Shown here: positions 36,133 to 44,758 of the stretch, in pieces
Layout: each line of letters begins with the position of its first letter
How positions within the stretch are numbered: the stretch's first letter is position 1
Origin: CALINF01 sp039980455
GTDB lineage: Bacteria > Pseudomonadota > Gammaproteobacteria > Pseudomonadales > Halieaceae
Direction of reading: 5' to 3'
Assembly (NCBI GenBank): GCA_039980455.1
Contig: JBDXCG010000003.1
Location: 1,798,001-1,862,000, forward strand
Length of the DNA stretch: 64,000 nucleotides
The notes under the pieces: model-generated
The model's database searches: none
What the model was told of the DNA's origin: nothing
The model's input: only the letters and a program-made list of their open reading frames with translations
Position numbers and translations under genes: made by a program

Positions 36133-36173
36133 AACAAGAGGCTCCTTTGGGGGTTAATGTACGCAGCGCATTG

Positions 36174-36908
36174 TCATGCAGAAAACCCATGGCCCGCAAG
36201 GTAGATCGACACCTGGCGAAACTCTTGGGACTCATCCAGATCAGGCAGCGTTGATGCTTCGCGTTGTTGTATACGGCGATACGGAGGCATAGTGAAGTCT
36301 TTGATTCGGGAATCTGCCATGAGAACCCCAGAGGCCCGGGACAAAAACCGTTGCAGCCATGGCAGATTCTCGAGGTCGTATAACACGTCGGCCACGATGA
36401 TGAGATCGATTTCCCCGCGAACATCAGCAAAATCGTCAACCAGTTCTATTTCCACACCGTTGAGCGTTGCGTTGCGAGCCGTTGCACGCAATGCACACGG
36501 ATCGATGTCGCAGGCGACCACCCGCTGCGCGCCTGCCAACGCGGCCGCAATACCTACAACACCCGAGCCGCAGCCGAAATCCAGCACTCGCCGACCTGCC
36601 ACCATCGCGCGATTTTTAAGCAAATACTGCGCAAGCACCTGCCCACTCGCCCAACAGAACGTCCAGTACAACGGATTTTCCATCAGGTAAAGTATCTGCT
36701 CAGGTAGCAATTGGTGCTGCGGATAGTCGTTATTCAGCAGAAACAGCGATATTTCGGGTGACAACGGTAGCGACGTCGCCTCGATACGTGCTCCAGGAAG
36801 CACTCCAGAAAGGCTTTTGGTGAGCTCTACATCAACAACAGGGGATAGATCTGGCTTCATAAGTTCGCAGTTTACATTCTCGTGCCAACCTTTAAAGTAC
36901 GCCTCCAT
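36174..36908 (-). CDS. Class I SAM-dependent methyltransferase (ETFB lysine methyltransferase-like)
   Basis: A 244-residue methyltransferase. The SAM loop D-F-G-C-G-S-G-V-V-G is at about residues 109-118 and D-V-L-Y-D near 178 sits at the motif IV position. It resembles the nicotinamide N-methyltransferase-like and protein-lysine methyltransferase (METTL20/PrmA-related) group; the target is not known. Two starts are possible, 36908 and 36860. With the longer one the start codon overlaps the divergent rluA start codon in CATG. Confidence 0.85.
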   Translation of the reverse strand: MEAYFKGWHENVNCELMKPDLSPVVDVELTKSLSGVLPGARIEATSLPLSPEISLFLLNNDYPQHQLLPEQILYLMENPLYWTFCWASGQVLAQYLLKNRAMVAGRRVLDFGCGSGVVGIAAALAGAQRVVACDIDPCALRATARNATLNGVEIELVDDFADVRGEIDLIIVADVLYDLENLPWLQRFLSRASGVLMADSRIKDFTMPPYRRIQQREASTLPDLDESQEFRQVSIYLAGHGFSA

Positions 36909-37566
36909 GTCGCTACCCCCCTACATCGTCCCGCACAGTCAGGAAAAAACTCGCATCCTCTACGAGGATGATGACCTGCTACTGGTATGCAAGCCGCACC
37001 TGCTGCTCACCGTGCCTGGGCGCCACCCTCTCAACAAAGACTGTATGATCACGCGCCTGCAAGCGGATTATCCAACGGCCAGCGTCGTTCACCGTCTTGA
37101 TCTGGATACCTCGGGCATCTTAATCGTACCGCTGAACAAACCTGCCCATTCTCACATCAGCCGCCAGTTTCAGGAGCGGCAAGTGGAGAAGCAGTATGAC
37201 GCGGTGGTCTGGGGTGAGATTGAAACAGACACCGGCGAGATAGACCTACCCATCGCAGCGGACTGGGAAAACCGCCCCAGACAGATGATTTGTCACGAAC
37301 GCGGTAAGTCCGCGCTGACGCGCTACGAGGTGCAGCAGCGCGAGACGGGGCGCACCCGCGTATTACTAAAGCCGGTCACTGGACGGTCGCACCAGCTGCG
37401 TATCCATATGCGTGAACTGGGGCATCCGATCTTGGGGTGTGACATGTATGCACACGAGGCTGCATTGTCTATGTCACCTCGTCTGCTACTGCACGCCAGC
37501 TGGATTCGATTTACCCACCCGGTAACAGGAAAGCCTATTGAAGGGAGCAGTACGGCGCAATTTTAG
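36907..37566 (+). CDS. rluA: RluA family pseudouridine synthase
   Basis: A 219-residue enzyme, the same length as E. coli RluA and lacking an S4 domain. The catalytic H-R-L-D-L-D-T-S-G motif is near residue 65 and the R-x-H-Q-L-R-I-H motif near residue 162. RluA modifies U746 of 23S rRNA and U32 of several tRNAs. No strong ribosome binding site is seen. It is divergent from the methyltransferase. Confidence 0.92.
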   Translation: MSLPPYIVPHSQEKTRILYEDDDLLLVCKPHLLLTVPGRHPLNKDCMITRLQADYPTASVVHRLDLDTSGILIVPLNKPAHSHISRQFQERQVEKQYDAVVWGEIETDTGEIDLPIAADWENRPRQMICHERGKSALTRYEVQQRETGRTRVLLKPVTGRSHQLRIHMRELGHPILGCDMYAHEAALSMSPRLLLHASWIRFTHPVTGKPIEGSSTAQF

Positions 37567-37584
37567 CGATCGGGCAATTCCAAA

Positions 37585-38388
37585 TCAGGTATCCAGATAG
37601 CTACACCAATCGCTCCAGCTGCCGGCATACAAAGCCGCGTCGTCCCTACCGAGCAACGCGAGAGAAAACAAATTAACGCAGGCGGTAACCCCAGAGCCGC
37701 AGTACACCACCATAGACTCTTGTTCGAGTAGGTCACCCCAATGCTGACGCAAGTTGTGATCAGACGTGATTCGTCCATCATCGCCTGTTACGCCCTGCCA
37801 GGGCCGGTTTACAGCGCCGGGAATATGTCCAGCCACAGGGTCAATTGGCTCCTCTAGCCCCTGAAATCGGGCAGCCTCACGTGAATCCACCAGTGCCGCT
37901 CCTGCGGCCTGACAATCAGCCAGATCGTCAATCCCGCAGACGCCTGAGAAAGCGAGTTGATTGCTGGGCACGGCTTCCCCGTCACTCTGTGCCGGGATCT
38001 TTGATTCCGGCGTCCCTCCCGCTGAAAGCCAGGCGGCGTAGCCACCATTGAGTAAAGCTGGGGGCCGGTAGCCCATGGCTCGCATCATCCACCATAGACG
38101 TGCGGCAAAAGCCAAGCGACTATCGTCATAGGCAATCACTTGCGTCTGCGGACCTATACCTAAAGACGCAAGACGCTGTGCAAACGCGTCTGCACTGGGC
38201 AGCGGGTGTCGGCCGCCATGTTTCTGAAGCGGGCCGGATAAGTCGGCATCCAATGCAAGATAGTAAGCTCCCGGAATATGACCGGTTTCATAAGCCACCC
38301 TACCAGCATCAACATCGTTTAAAGAAAATCGACAATCAATCAGGATCGCATTGTCAGTCGCCATCAGCTCACTCGCTTCAACTAGCAT
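37585..38388 (-). CDS. sseA: 3-mercaptopyruvate/thiosulfate sulfurtransferase
   Basis: A 267-residue two-rhodanese protein. The first domain (about 1-125) is inactive, and the second carries the active-site C-G-S-G-V-T-A, which is the mercaptopyruvate-type loop. The L-D-V/C-D-x-R-F-S-L start is typical of SseA. It transfers sulfur to thiols or cyanide in the cytoplasm. Its substrate preference is inferred from the loop. Confidence 0.9.
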   Translation of the reverse strand: MLVEASELMATDNAILIDCRFSLNDVDAGRVAYETGHIPGAYYLALDADLSGPLQKHGGRHPLPSADAFAQRLASLGIGPQTQVIAYDDSRLAFAARLWWMMRAMGYRPPALLNGGYAAWLSAGGTPESKIPAQSDGEAVPSNQLAFSGVCGIDDLADCQAAGAALVDSREAARFQGLEEPIDPVAGHIPGAVNRPWQGVTGDDGRITSDHNLRQHWGDLLEQESMVVYCGSGVTACVNLFSLALLGRDDAALYAGSWSDWCSYLDT

Positions 38389-38523
38389 ATTTCGACTCCT
38401 GACAATTTAGATCGCTGCACACCCGCGGCTGTGCATTGGATTCTTTGTTCTATACTCAAAATAGCCTCGCACCCTAAACGCCCGTGCACTGCCCACCGCA
38501 ACGCTTAACAGGAGAAACTACCA

Positions 38524-38931
38524 ATGGACACTAACCCTGGCCCCTACACGCTAAGCACCGACGCCTACATAATGACTCCCGACGGTCAGGGTATCGTAAA
38601 ACCCTTCGGACCGGCATTCTATGAAGAGATCGTCGCCGACTTCAACGAATTCAAGGGGCATGCCTTGGTACAACAATTTGCGTTCTCTGAGCCTTGGCCA
38701 AGCTGGGAAGCTCACCCCAACGGAGACGAAATGGTGTACCTACTCACCGGCGATACTGACTTTGCTCTGTGGCGTGACGGTCGCGAAGAGGTGGTGCGGA
38801 TATCAAAGCCAGGTGATTATGTGCTCGTACCACGAGGGTTGTGGCATACGGCGCGTCCTCACGTGCCTACGAACCTGTTGTTCATCACACCCGGCGAGGG
38901 AACACTGCACGCAGAGTCTCCCACCGACTGA
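38524..38931 (+). CDS. Cupin domain protein
   Basis: A 135-residue single cupin barrel. The first cupin motif holds H-P-N-G-D-E and the second G-D-Y-V-L-V-P-R-G-x-W-H, so one histidine, the acidic ligand and the last histidine are present for a metal site. Small cupins have varied functions and none can be assigned. AGGAGAAACTACCA precedes the ATG. A TATACT at 38451-38456 may be its -10 box, without a good -35. Confidence 0.87.
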   Translation: MDTNPGPYTLSTDAYIMTPDGQGIVKPFGPAFYEEIVADFNEFKGHALVQQFAFSEPWPSWEAHPNGDEMVYLLTGDTDFALWRDGREEVVRISKPGDYVLVPRGLWHTARPHVPTNLLFITPGEGTLHAESPTD

Positions 38932-39037
38932 GTCGAAATAGAGCCAGAAACAAAGAGTGACACCGCTGCCTGAGCACAGCAGTGTGTCCTGAACGAAAAG
39001 TTGGCTAGAATAAAGTTCTTTCACAGGGAACGGAACC

Positions 39038-39541
39038 TTGGTTACCAGTACCCGCAATGCGCACAATCTCTTGATTGTCGCAAAGCCTAATCATTCCTCT
39101 TCGTGGCGTAGCAATCAATTGGCGCTGCTCGCCATTGCAGTGCCATCGCTTGGGGCAGGGATTGGCTTTGCGTTAGCAGGTGCCTGGCCCATCCTCCCGC
39201 TGGCCGGACTAGAAATCACAGCCCTTGGCTGCGCGCTGTACTACGTGAACTGGAAACTACAGTATCGGCACGTGATTACTCTGGATGAGAAAAAAGTAGT
39301 CATCGACAAGGGCTTCTACCTGCCTAAGCAACGTTGGGAGTTTGAACGACACGCAGCGGGGTTAGCCGTAACGCCAGAACAACACCCTTGGGACGGACCC
39401 AGGCTCACCCTTCACAATGACAGCGAACGCGTTAGCGTGGGCGAGTTTTTGAACCGCGATGACTGCCTCAAACTTTTGGCTGTTCTGCGCAAGGAAATCC
39501 GGGTGGGCACACACGGTCCGAACGAAAAAGTCGCCGTGTAA
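39038..39541 (+). CDS. DUF2244 membrane protein
   Basis: A 167-residue protein with two transmembrane helices (about residues 27-65) followed by a soluble domain. The P-N-x-S-x-S-W-R motif before the helices is the hallmark of DUF2244. The family is widespread in proteobacteria and has no known function. The start appears to be TTG at 39038, since no ATG or GTG lies before the conserved N-terminus; AGGGAACGG is upstream. Confidence 0.85.
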   Translation: MVTSTRNAHNLLIVAKPNHSSSWRSNQLALLAIAVPSLGAGIGFALAGAWPILPLAGLEITALGCALYYVNWKLQYRHVITLDEKKVVIDKGFYLPKQRWEFERHAAGLAVTPEQHPWDGPRLTLHNDSERVSVGEFLNRDDCLKLLAVLRKEIRVGTHGPNEKVAV

Positions 39542-39608
39542 ATCCCGATTCCGACCTCTCTGGTCACGGCATAACTACCAACGAGCCTTGCTATCTAGCA
39601 CTTCGAGA

Positions 39609-40388
39609 TCAGATGTCGCCAAAGTCACCATGGCGCCCGCGTCCGGACGCAAAGCGACTGGCGCCTATCACAGTTTCACGAGACTCGATTACCTCCAGAC
39701 CCCTGGTAAACTCATTAGCGATAGCTTCGTCGACTGGCTGCCCCCATTGTTCCAGCGCGCTGAGCCGGTCAGAGCGCATGCACAACTGCGGGAATCCACT
39801 AATCTGCTGCGCTAAGTCCAGGGCTGCTTGCAAGGCTTGTCCATCCTCTACCACACGATTGGCAAGCCCAATGGCAAACGCCTCCTGCGCATCAACCGGC
39901 CTGCCGGTGAGGATGAGATCCATCGCGCGGCTGTGTCCAATCAAACGAGGCAAACGCACAGTTCCACCGTCCACCAAGGGCACGCCCCAGCGTCTACAAA
40001 AAACACCCAGCGTAGCCGTTGTCTCCACGATGCGCAGATCACACCACAGCGCAAGCTCCAGACCTCCGGCAACGGCGTGCCCCGCAATGGCCGCGATCAC
40101 TGGCTTGCTCAATTGCATTCGTGAGGGACCCATTGGTCCATCACCGTCGTGACTCATCGGGTTGCTGTCTTTTCCTGCGGCAACGGCCTTGAGATCTGCT
40201 CCCGCGCAGAAGTGGCCGTCGCGCCCCTGCAAGATGGCTACAGCGCTTTCGTCATCGTTATCAAATTCGCGAAAAGCCGCCGCGAGTGCATACGCTGTTT
40301 CACCGTCCACAGCATTGCGGACCTCGGGGCGCTCAATGGTTACTACTGTGACCACATCGACCCGCTCTACCGTTACCTTGTCTGTCAC
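39609..40388 (-). CDS. Enoyl-CoA hydratase/isomerase family protein
   Basis: A 259-residue crotonase. The acyl-CoA oxyanion segments H-F-C-A-G-A-D-L-K (about residue 60) and the second G-H-A-V-A-G-G-L-E-L-A-L near 105 are intact, and glutamate E113 stands at the usual catalytic position. The reaction type (hydratase or isomerase) and chain length cannot be read. The GTG at 40388 is chosen because AAGGAG lies 7 bases before it; the ATG at 40394 would have only one spacing base. Confidence 0.9.
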   Translation of the reverse strand: MTDKVTVERVDVVTVVTIERPEVRNAVDGETAYALAAAFREFDNDDESAVAILQGRDGHFCAGADLKAVAAGKDSNPMSHDGDGPMGPSRMQLSKPVIAAIAGHAVAGGLELALWCDLRIVETTATLGVFCRRWGVPLVDGGTVRLPRLIGHSRAMDLILTGRPVDAQEAFAIGLANRVVEDGQALQAALDLAQQISGFPQLCMRSDRLSALEQWGQPVDEAIANEFTRGLEVIESRETVIGASRFASGRGRHGDFGDI

Positions 40389-40432
40389 GACCATACTCCT
40401 TGATTGAGTCTCTCCAAACCAGAATAGCACCA

Positions 40433-40461
40433 TTACAGTACCCACCCTCGCACGCTATAAT
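40433..40461 (+). promoter_or_regulatory. Candidate sigma-70 promoter for rimO
   Basis: A perfect TATAAT (40456-40461) lies about 32 bases before the rimO ATG. The hexamer 17 bases upstream, TTACAG (40433-40438), is a weak -35. Confidence 0.5.
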
Positions 40462-40493
40462 CGCCACCTTCTTTTTGCCTACAGGCACTGACT

Positions 40494-41810
40494 ATGTCAC
40501 GCAACAAGGTTGGCTTCGTCAGCCTGGGCTGCCCCAAAGCCCTGGTTGATTCCGAGCGTATCCTCACGCAGTTAAAGGTTGATGGCTATGACATCGTGCC
40601 TACCTATGAGGACGCCGAGATCGTAGTGGTGAATACCTGCGGCTTCATTGATAGCGCCAAGCAAGAATCTCTGGATGCCATCGGTGAAGCGCTGAGCGAA
40701 AATGGCCGGGTTATTGTCACTGGTTGTATGGGTAAAGGTGATGACGCTGCCTCGATTCAGGCATTGCACCCCAAAGTCCTGAGTGTGACGGGACCAGCAG
40801 CCTATGAAGAGGTTGTTAGCGCCGTACATGAATTCGTACCCCACACTCCGGTGCATGACCCCTATGTAGATCTGGTTCCGCCTCAGGGCATCAAGCTCAC
40901 ACCTAGACACTACGCCTACCTTAAAATTTCAGAGGGCTGCAACCATCGCTGCAAGTTCTGCATCATCCCCAGCATGCGCGGTGATCTGGTTAGCCGCCCC
41001 ATCGGCGATGTAATGAATGAAGCCGAGCGACTTGCCAATGCCGGCGTGAGAGAGCTATTGGTGATCTCGCAGGACACCAGCGCTTACGGGGTAGATCTTA
41101 AATACCGCACAGGATTCTGGAATGGCAGGCCCCTCAAAACAAACATGCTGTCACTGTGTGAAGCGCTGGGGGAGTTTGGTATCTGGGTGCGTCTGCACTA
41201 CGTATATCCCTACCCCCATGTAGACCACGTCGTGCCTTTGATGGCCGAAGGTAAGATCTTGCCCTACCTCGACATACCGTTGCAGCACGGTAGTCCTAGT
41301 GTGCTCAAGCGTATGAAACGCCCCGCCGCCGCTGAAAAGTCGCTCGATCGCATCCGTAGCTGGCGTGAGATTTGCCCAGACATTACGCTGCGCAGCACCT
41401 TCATTGTCGGGTTTCCCGGCGAAACAGACGATGAATTTGAAACTTTGCTCGACTTCCTTGAAGAAGCGCAACTGGATCGTGTGGGTTGCTTCCAATACTC
41501 ACCCGTCGCCGGAGCCGCAGCAAACGACCTGCCAGATCACGTGCCCGAGGAGTTGAAGCAGGAACGGTGGGATCGCTTCATGGCACTGCAGCAGTCAATC
41601 AGCGCAAACAAGCTTCAGGCCAAGATAGGAAAAGAGGTCGAAATTCTGATCGATCAGGTAGATGACCAGGGTGCGGTTGGGCGCTCGACCGCCGATGCCC
41701 CCGAGATTGACGGCAAAGTCTACCTCGATGGCGCTACAGATCTGCAACCGGGCGACTTCGTCTCTGCGCAAGTAACGCATGCCGATGAGTACGATCTGTG
41801 GGCAGGTTGA
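40494..41810 (+). CDS. rimO: Ribosomal protein S12 methylthiotransferase
   Basis: A 438-residue radical-SAM methylthiotransferase. The N-terminal UPF0004 domain has three conserved cysteines (S-L-G-C-P-K-A, N-T-C-G-F, T-G-C-M-G-K), the radical-SAM core has C-N-H-R-C-K-F-C, and the C-terminus is a TRAM domain. RimO methylthiolates aspartate 89 of ribosomal protein S12. rsmE follows with an 8-base gap, so an rRNA/ribosome modification pair is likely. Confidence 0.97.
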   Translation: MSRNKVGFVSLGCPKALVDSERILTQLKVDGYDIVPTYEDAEIVVVNTCGFIDSAKQESLDAIGEALSENGRVIVTGCMGKGDDAASIQALHPKVLSVTGPAAYEEVVSAVHEFVPHTPVHDPYVDLVPPQGIKLTPRHYAYLKISEGCNHRCKFCIIPSMRGDLVSRPIGDVMNEAERLANAGVRELLVISQDTSAYGVDLKYRTGFWNGRPLKTNMLSLCEALGEFGIWVRLHYVYPYPHVDHVVPLMAEGKILPYLDIPLQHGSPSVLKRMKRPAAAEKSLDRIRSWREICPDITLRSTFIVGFPGETDDEFETLLDFLEEAQLDRVGCFQYSPVAGAAANDLPDHVPEELKQERWDRFMALQQSISANKLQAKIGKEVEILIDQVDDQGAVGRSTADAPEIDGKVYLDGATDLQPGDFVSAQVTHADEYDLWAG

Positions 41811-41817
41811 ATTCACT

Positions 41818-42561
41818 GTGAACCTGATGCTGTTTCGACAGAACGAGCTGTACGACGACAATACGCTCAAGGTCAGCGATGAACGCTTTACTCATCTGCA
41901 ACAGGTGCTGCGAGTCAGCGAGGGTGACGCTGTGCGCGTGGGTCAGATAAACGGACAACTCGGTACGGGCACTATCGCTGAGCTTTCCGAAAAAGACGCA
42001 GTGCTGATCATTACATTGGCACAAGAACCCATTAAAAAACTGCCACTGAAAGTGATATTGGCGCTGCCCAGGCCCAAAATGCTGCGGCGCATTATCCGCA
42101 CGATAGCCGAGATGGGCATTGAAGAACTGCACCTCATTAACTCCTCCCGCGTGGAGAAAAGCTATTGGCAGACTCCCGTTCTGGCGCAAGATGTGCTCGA
42201 ACACTATTCGCTTCAGGGTCTGTCACAGGCACGAGACACAGTATTGCCGCGCATCGCGCAACATCGCAGATTCAAGCCTTTCGTGGAAGACGAGCTGCCT
42301 GCCATTCTCGAAAACCGGCGCGCCCTGCTGGCCCATCCTGGCCCGGTACCACTGTGCCCCGCTGATGAGGAAATCGACAGCGTGCTGATAATCGGCCCCG
42401 AGGGCGGATTTATACCCTACGAAGTAGAAAAGCTTCTCGGCGCTGGTGCACTGCAGGTAAATTTGGGTGACAGGATCCTTCGTGTCGATACTGCAATTCC
42501 AACGTTGGTAGGACGATTCCTCAGAAGTACTCGTTCAATCGAGGCCCCTGTATCAGGCTGA
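41818..42561 (+). CDS. rsmE: 16S rRNA (uracil1498-N3)-methyltransferase
   Basis: A 247-residue RsmE. The N-terminal PUA-like domain is followed by a SPOUT knot with I-G-P-E-G-G-F and L-G-D-R-I-L-R-V-D-T-A. The GTG start at 41818 gives V-N-L-M-L-F like other RsmE starts and has AGGTTGA upstream. It methylates U1498 in the decoding region. It is likely cotranscribed with rimO. Confidence 0.95.
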   Translation: MNLMLFRQNELYDDNTLKVSDERFTHLQQVLRVSEGDAVRVGQINGQLGTGTIAELSEKDAVLIITLAQEPIKKLPLKVILALPRPKMLRRIIRTIAEMGIEELHLINSSRVEKSYWQTPVLAQDVLEHYSLQGLSQARDTVLPRIAQHRRFKPFVEDELPAILENRRALLAHPGPVPLCPADEEIDSVLIIGPEGGFIPYEVEKLLGAGALQVNLGDRILRVDTAIPTLVGRFLRSTRSIEAPVSG

Positions 42562-42582
42562 CCCAAAGCAGGTAGCGCAATT

Positions 42583-42834
42583 ATGGACATGGTCATCATC
42601 AGTTTTGTTTCCCTGGCCGCCATCGCTGGACACGTCTGGATTTATCGCTGGGTAAAATTCAAGGTTCACGAGGGCGCCATATTGGACATTCTGTCCAATA
42701 ACAGCAGTCTGTCCGATGCAGATATCGCGGAACAAGCACACTTGCAGATAGATCGTGTTAATACGGTCTGTGAGCGCAGTAAACAAATAGTCGCTATTGG
42801 CTCAGGGCACTGGCAGCGTAGCCTCGAGCGCTAG
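42583..42834 (+). CDS. Small single-helix membrane protein of unknown function
   Basis: An 83-residue protein with one N-terminal transmembrane helix (about residues 3-22). A soluble part of about 55 residues follows whose helix pattern (L-S-D-A-D-I-A-E-Q-A-H-L-Q-I-D-R-V) looks like a winged-helix recognition segment. AGGTAGCGCAATT precedes the ATG. It lies 21 bases after rsmE and may be in the same transcript. I do not recognise the family. The stop overlaps the dinB stop in CTAG. Confidence 0.72.
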   Translation: MDMVIISFVSLAAIAGHVWIYRWVKFKVHEGAILDILSNNSSLSDADIAEQAHLQIDRVNTVCERSKQIVAIGSGHWQRSLER

Positions 42835-43943
42835 TTCGGCACGTCTTCATCAAGGTCATCAAATAGACCCAATTGCCCTGACGTCTCAAGCTGGCTGGGT
42901 TGTAATCGCAGACCTGCTCCTAGCAGTCGTACGGGCAACCCGGCTCGCTGCCACGCCTCCTCCACCAGTCGCTCGTAGGCCGTGGGATCAGCCCACTGAG
43001 GGGGCTCAGTGCCGCCGTAGTTCAGCGCTTCCTCCAAGGTGGTCTGGGTGAAGTCATGGTACTTCACCTTCACAAAACGTTTGGTTGGCAGATACTTCTT
43101 GGAAATTTTGTCAAACCGACGCTCGAGCTCCGCCAGCAAATCGGGAAAAGCCTGCTGTATTCCTGCCAGATCTTCAATGTCCTGTGAGAACGTGCGCTCC
43201 ACACTGATTGACTTGCGTGTACGCGATGCACTCACCGCTCGATTGTCGATGCCGCGAGAAACCTCCGATAAACGTTTGCCATACTTGCCAAACCGGCGCA
43301 CCAATTGCTCCAACGGGATATTCTGCAAGTCGCCACACGTCTGTACACCAAGCTGAGCCAGCTTGGCGGTCATCACTTTTCCGACTCCGTTGATTTTGCT
43401 TACGGGTAATACCTTCACAAAATCCGCGACGTGGCGTGGTGCAATTGTGTACTGCCCATCGGGTTTGTCCCAGTCGCTCGCCACCTTGGCAAGGAACTTG
43501 TTTGGCGCAATGCCTGCCGATACCGTGAGATTCAGACTCTCCCGTACCCGCTCACGAATCTCTTGGGCGATCAGCGTCGCGCTTCCGCCGCACTGACTGG
43601 CTTGCGTCACGTCGAGAAAGGCCTCATCCAGTGACAGCGGCTCTATCAGATCCGTGTAGTCGCGAAAAATATCATGAAACTGCGCTGACACAGCGCGATA
43701 GAGCTCAAACCTAGCCGGCAAAATAACGAGCTTGGGACACAGTGCCTTCGCTCGCGCGGACGCCATAGCCGAATGAACGCCATACTCGCGCGCCAGATAG
43801 TTTGCTGTTGAGATAACGCCGCGACGCTCAGAGCGTCCACCTACGGCGATGGGAAGATTAGCCAATGCGGGGTCTTCACGCATTTCTACAGACGCATAAA
43901 AGGAATCCGCATCGACATGAATAATCTTGCGCGGACTCTGCAC
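42831..43943 (-). CDS. dinB: DNA polymerase IV
   Basis: A 370-residue Y-family polymerase. Catalytic carboxylates are in D-A-D-S-F-Y-A-S-V-E (residues 10-19) and S-L-D-E-A-F-L-D near 103, and the C-terminus ends in Q-L-G-L-F-D-D, a likely beta-clamp binding motif. It performs error-prone translesion synthesis. The start is GTG at 43943. A CTGT-N8-ACCG sequence upstream is only a partial LexA box. Confidence 0.96.
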   Translation of the reverse strand: MQSPRKIIHVDADSFYASVEMREDPALANLPIAVGGRSERRGVISTANYLAREYGVHSAMASARAKALCPKLVILPARFELYRAVSAQFHDIFRDYTDLIEPLSLDEAFLDVTQASQCGGSATLIAQEIRERVRESLNLTVSAGIAPNKFLAKVASDWDKPDGQYTIAPRHVADFVKVLPVSKINGVGKVMTAKLAQLGVQTCGDLQNIPLEQLVRRFGKYGKRLSEVSRGIDNRAVSASRTRKSISVERTFSQDIEDLAGIQQAFPDLLAELERRFDKISKKYLPTKRFVKVKYHDFTQTTLEEALNYGGTEPPQWADPTAYERLVEEAWQRAGLPVRLLGAGLRLQPSQLETSGQLGLFDDLDEDVPN

Positions 43944-43971
43944 TGTTGCCTAGAGGGAAAAAACGGTGATG

Positions 43972-44625
43972 TCAGACAGTGAGGCCGATTGGGCACGATA
44001 CGCCCGTTCCGCCGAGCCCGCAGTAGCCATTGGGGTTTTTAGCCAAATACTGCTGATGGTACTCCTCGGCGTAGTAGAAGGTTGGGGCTGGAACAATCTC
44101 GGTTGTGATATCACCAAAGCCTGCTGCGTCCAGCGAATCCTGAAAATTTTCGCCACTGGCTTGTGCAAGCTTGGCCTGTTCATCGTCAAAAGTATAGATA
44201 CCCGATCGGTATTGCGTACCCATATCATTACCCTGACGCATTCCCTGGGTTGGATTATGTCCTTCCCAGAAAATCTGAAGCAGGCTGGCGTAGCTGATGA
44301 CACTAGGGTCAAAGACTACCAAGACCACCTCATTGTGACCGGTCATGCCAGAGCAGACCTCATCATAGGTGGGATTGGGCGTTAGACCAGCCGCATACCC
44401 AACAGCAGTGGTATACACGCCGTCCAGATCCCAAAACAGCCTCTCAACACCCCAGAAACAACCCATACCGAAGACGGCCTGCTCCAAGTGCGCGGGGAAC
44501 GGACCCACCAGCGGCTGACCATTTACGTAGTGGCGCTCGGGCACAGGCATCGCATCCTCTCGCCCGGGCAGAGCGCGGTCGGGGTCAGGCATCGCGTGCT
44601 TCTTGCGTAATTCAAATAAGTTCAT
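43972..44625 (-). CDS. msrA: Peptide methionine sulfoxide reductase A
   Basis: A 217-residue MsrA. The active-site C56 is in G-M-G-C-F-W-G-V-E, and the C-terminal G-Y-C-G-L-G-G-T-G-V-S-C supplies the recycling cysteines. The 50-residue N-terminal extension with A-L-P-G-R is typical of the Pseudomonas-type protein. It reduces methionine-S-sulfoxide. The ATG at 44625 was preferred; a longer frame adds 33 residues unlike the family. Confidence 0.95.
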   Translation of the reverse strand: MNLFELRKKHAMPDPDRALPGREDAMPVPERHYVNGQPLVGPFPAHLEQAVFGMGCFWGVERLFWDLDGVYTTAVGYAAGLTPNPTYDEVCSGMTGHNEVVLVVFDPSVISYASLLQIFWEGHNPTQGMRQGNDMGTQYRSGIYTFDDEQAKLAQASGENFQDSLDAAGFGDITTEIVPAPTFYYAEEYHQQYLAKNPNGYCGLGGTGVSCPIGLTV

Positions 44626-44758
44626 AGGCAAAGTATAGCCAGAGATTCGCGTCAGATAAAACAGCCATTGCGCATATCGATATTCCCTTTCGACCAGAGA
44701 CTGGGCTACAGTAAAATCTATCAACCAACACAGACTGCTTCGGGCAGAGGGTTACACT

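Noticed and set aside
38960..38985. Imperfect inverted repeat after the cupin gene
   Set aside because: The 9-base arms have one mismatch and no T-tract follows on either strand, so it is not a convincing terminator.
43964..43979. Possible LexA box before dinB (CTGT-N8-ACCG on minus)
   Set aside because: The second half-site should be ACAG; two positions differ and the site lies inside the end of msrA.
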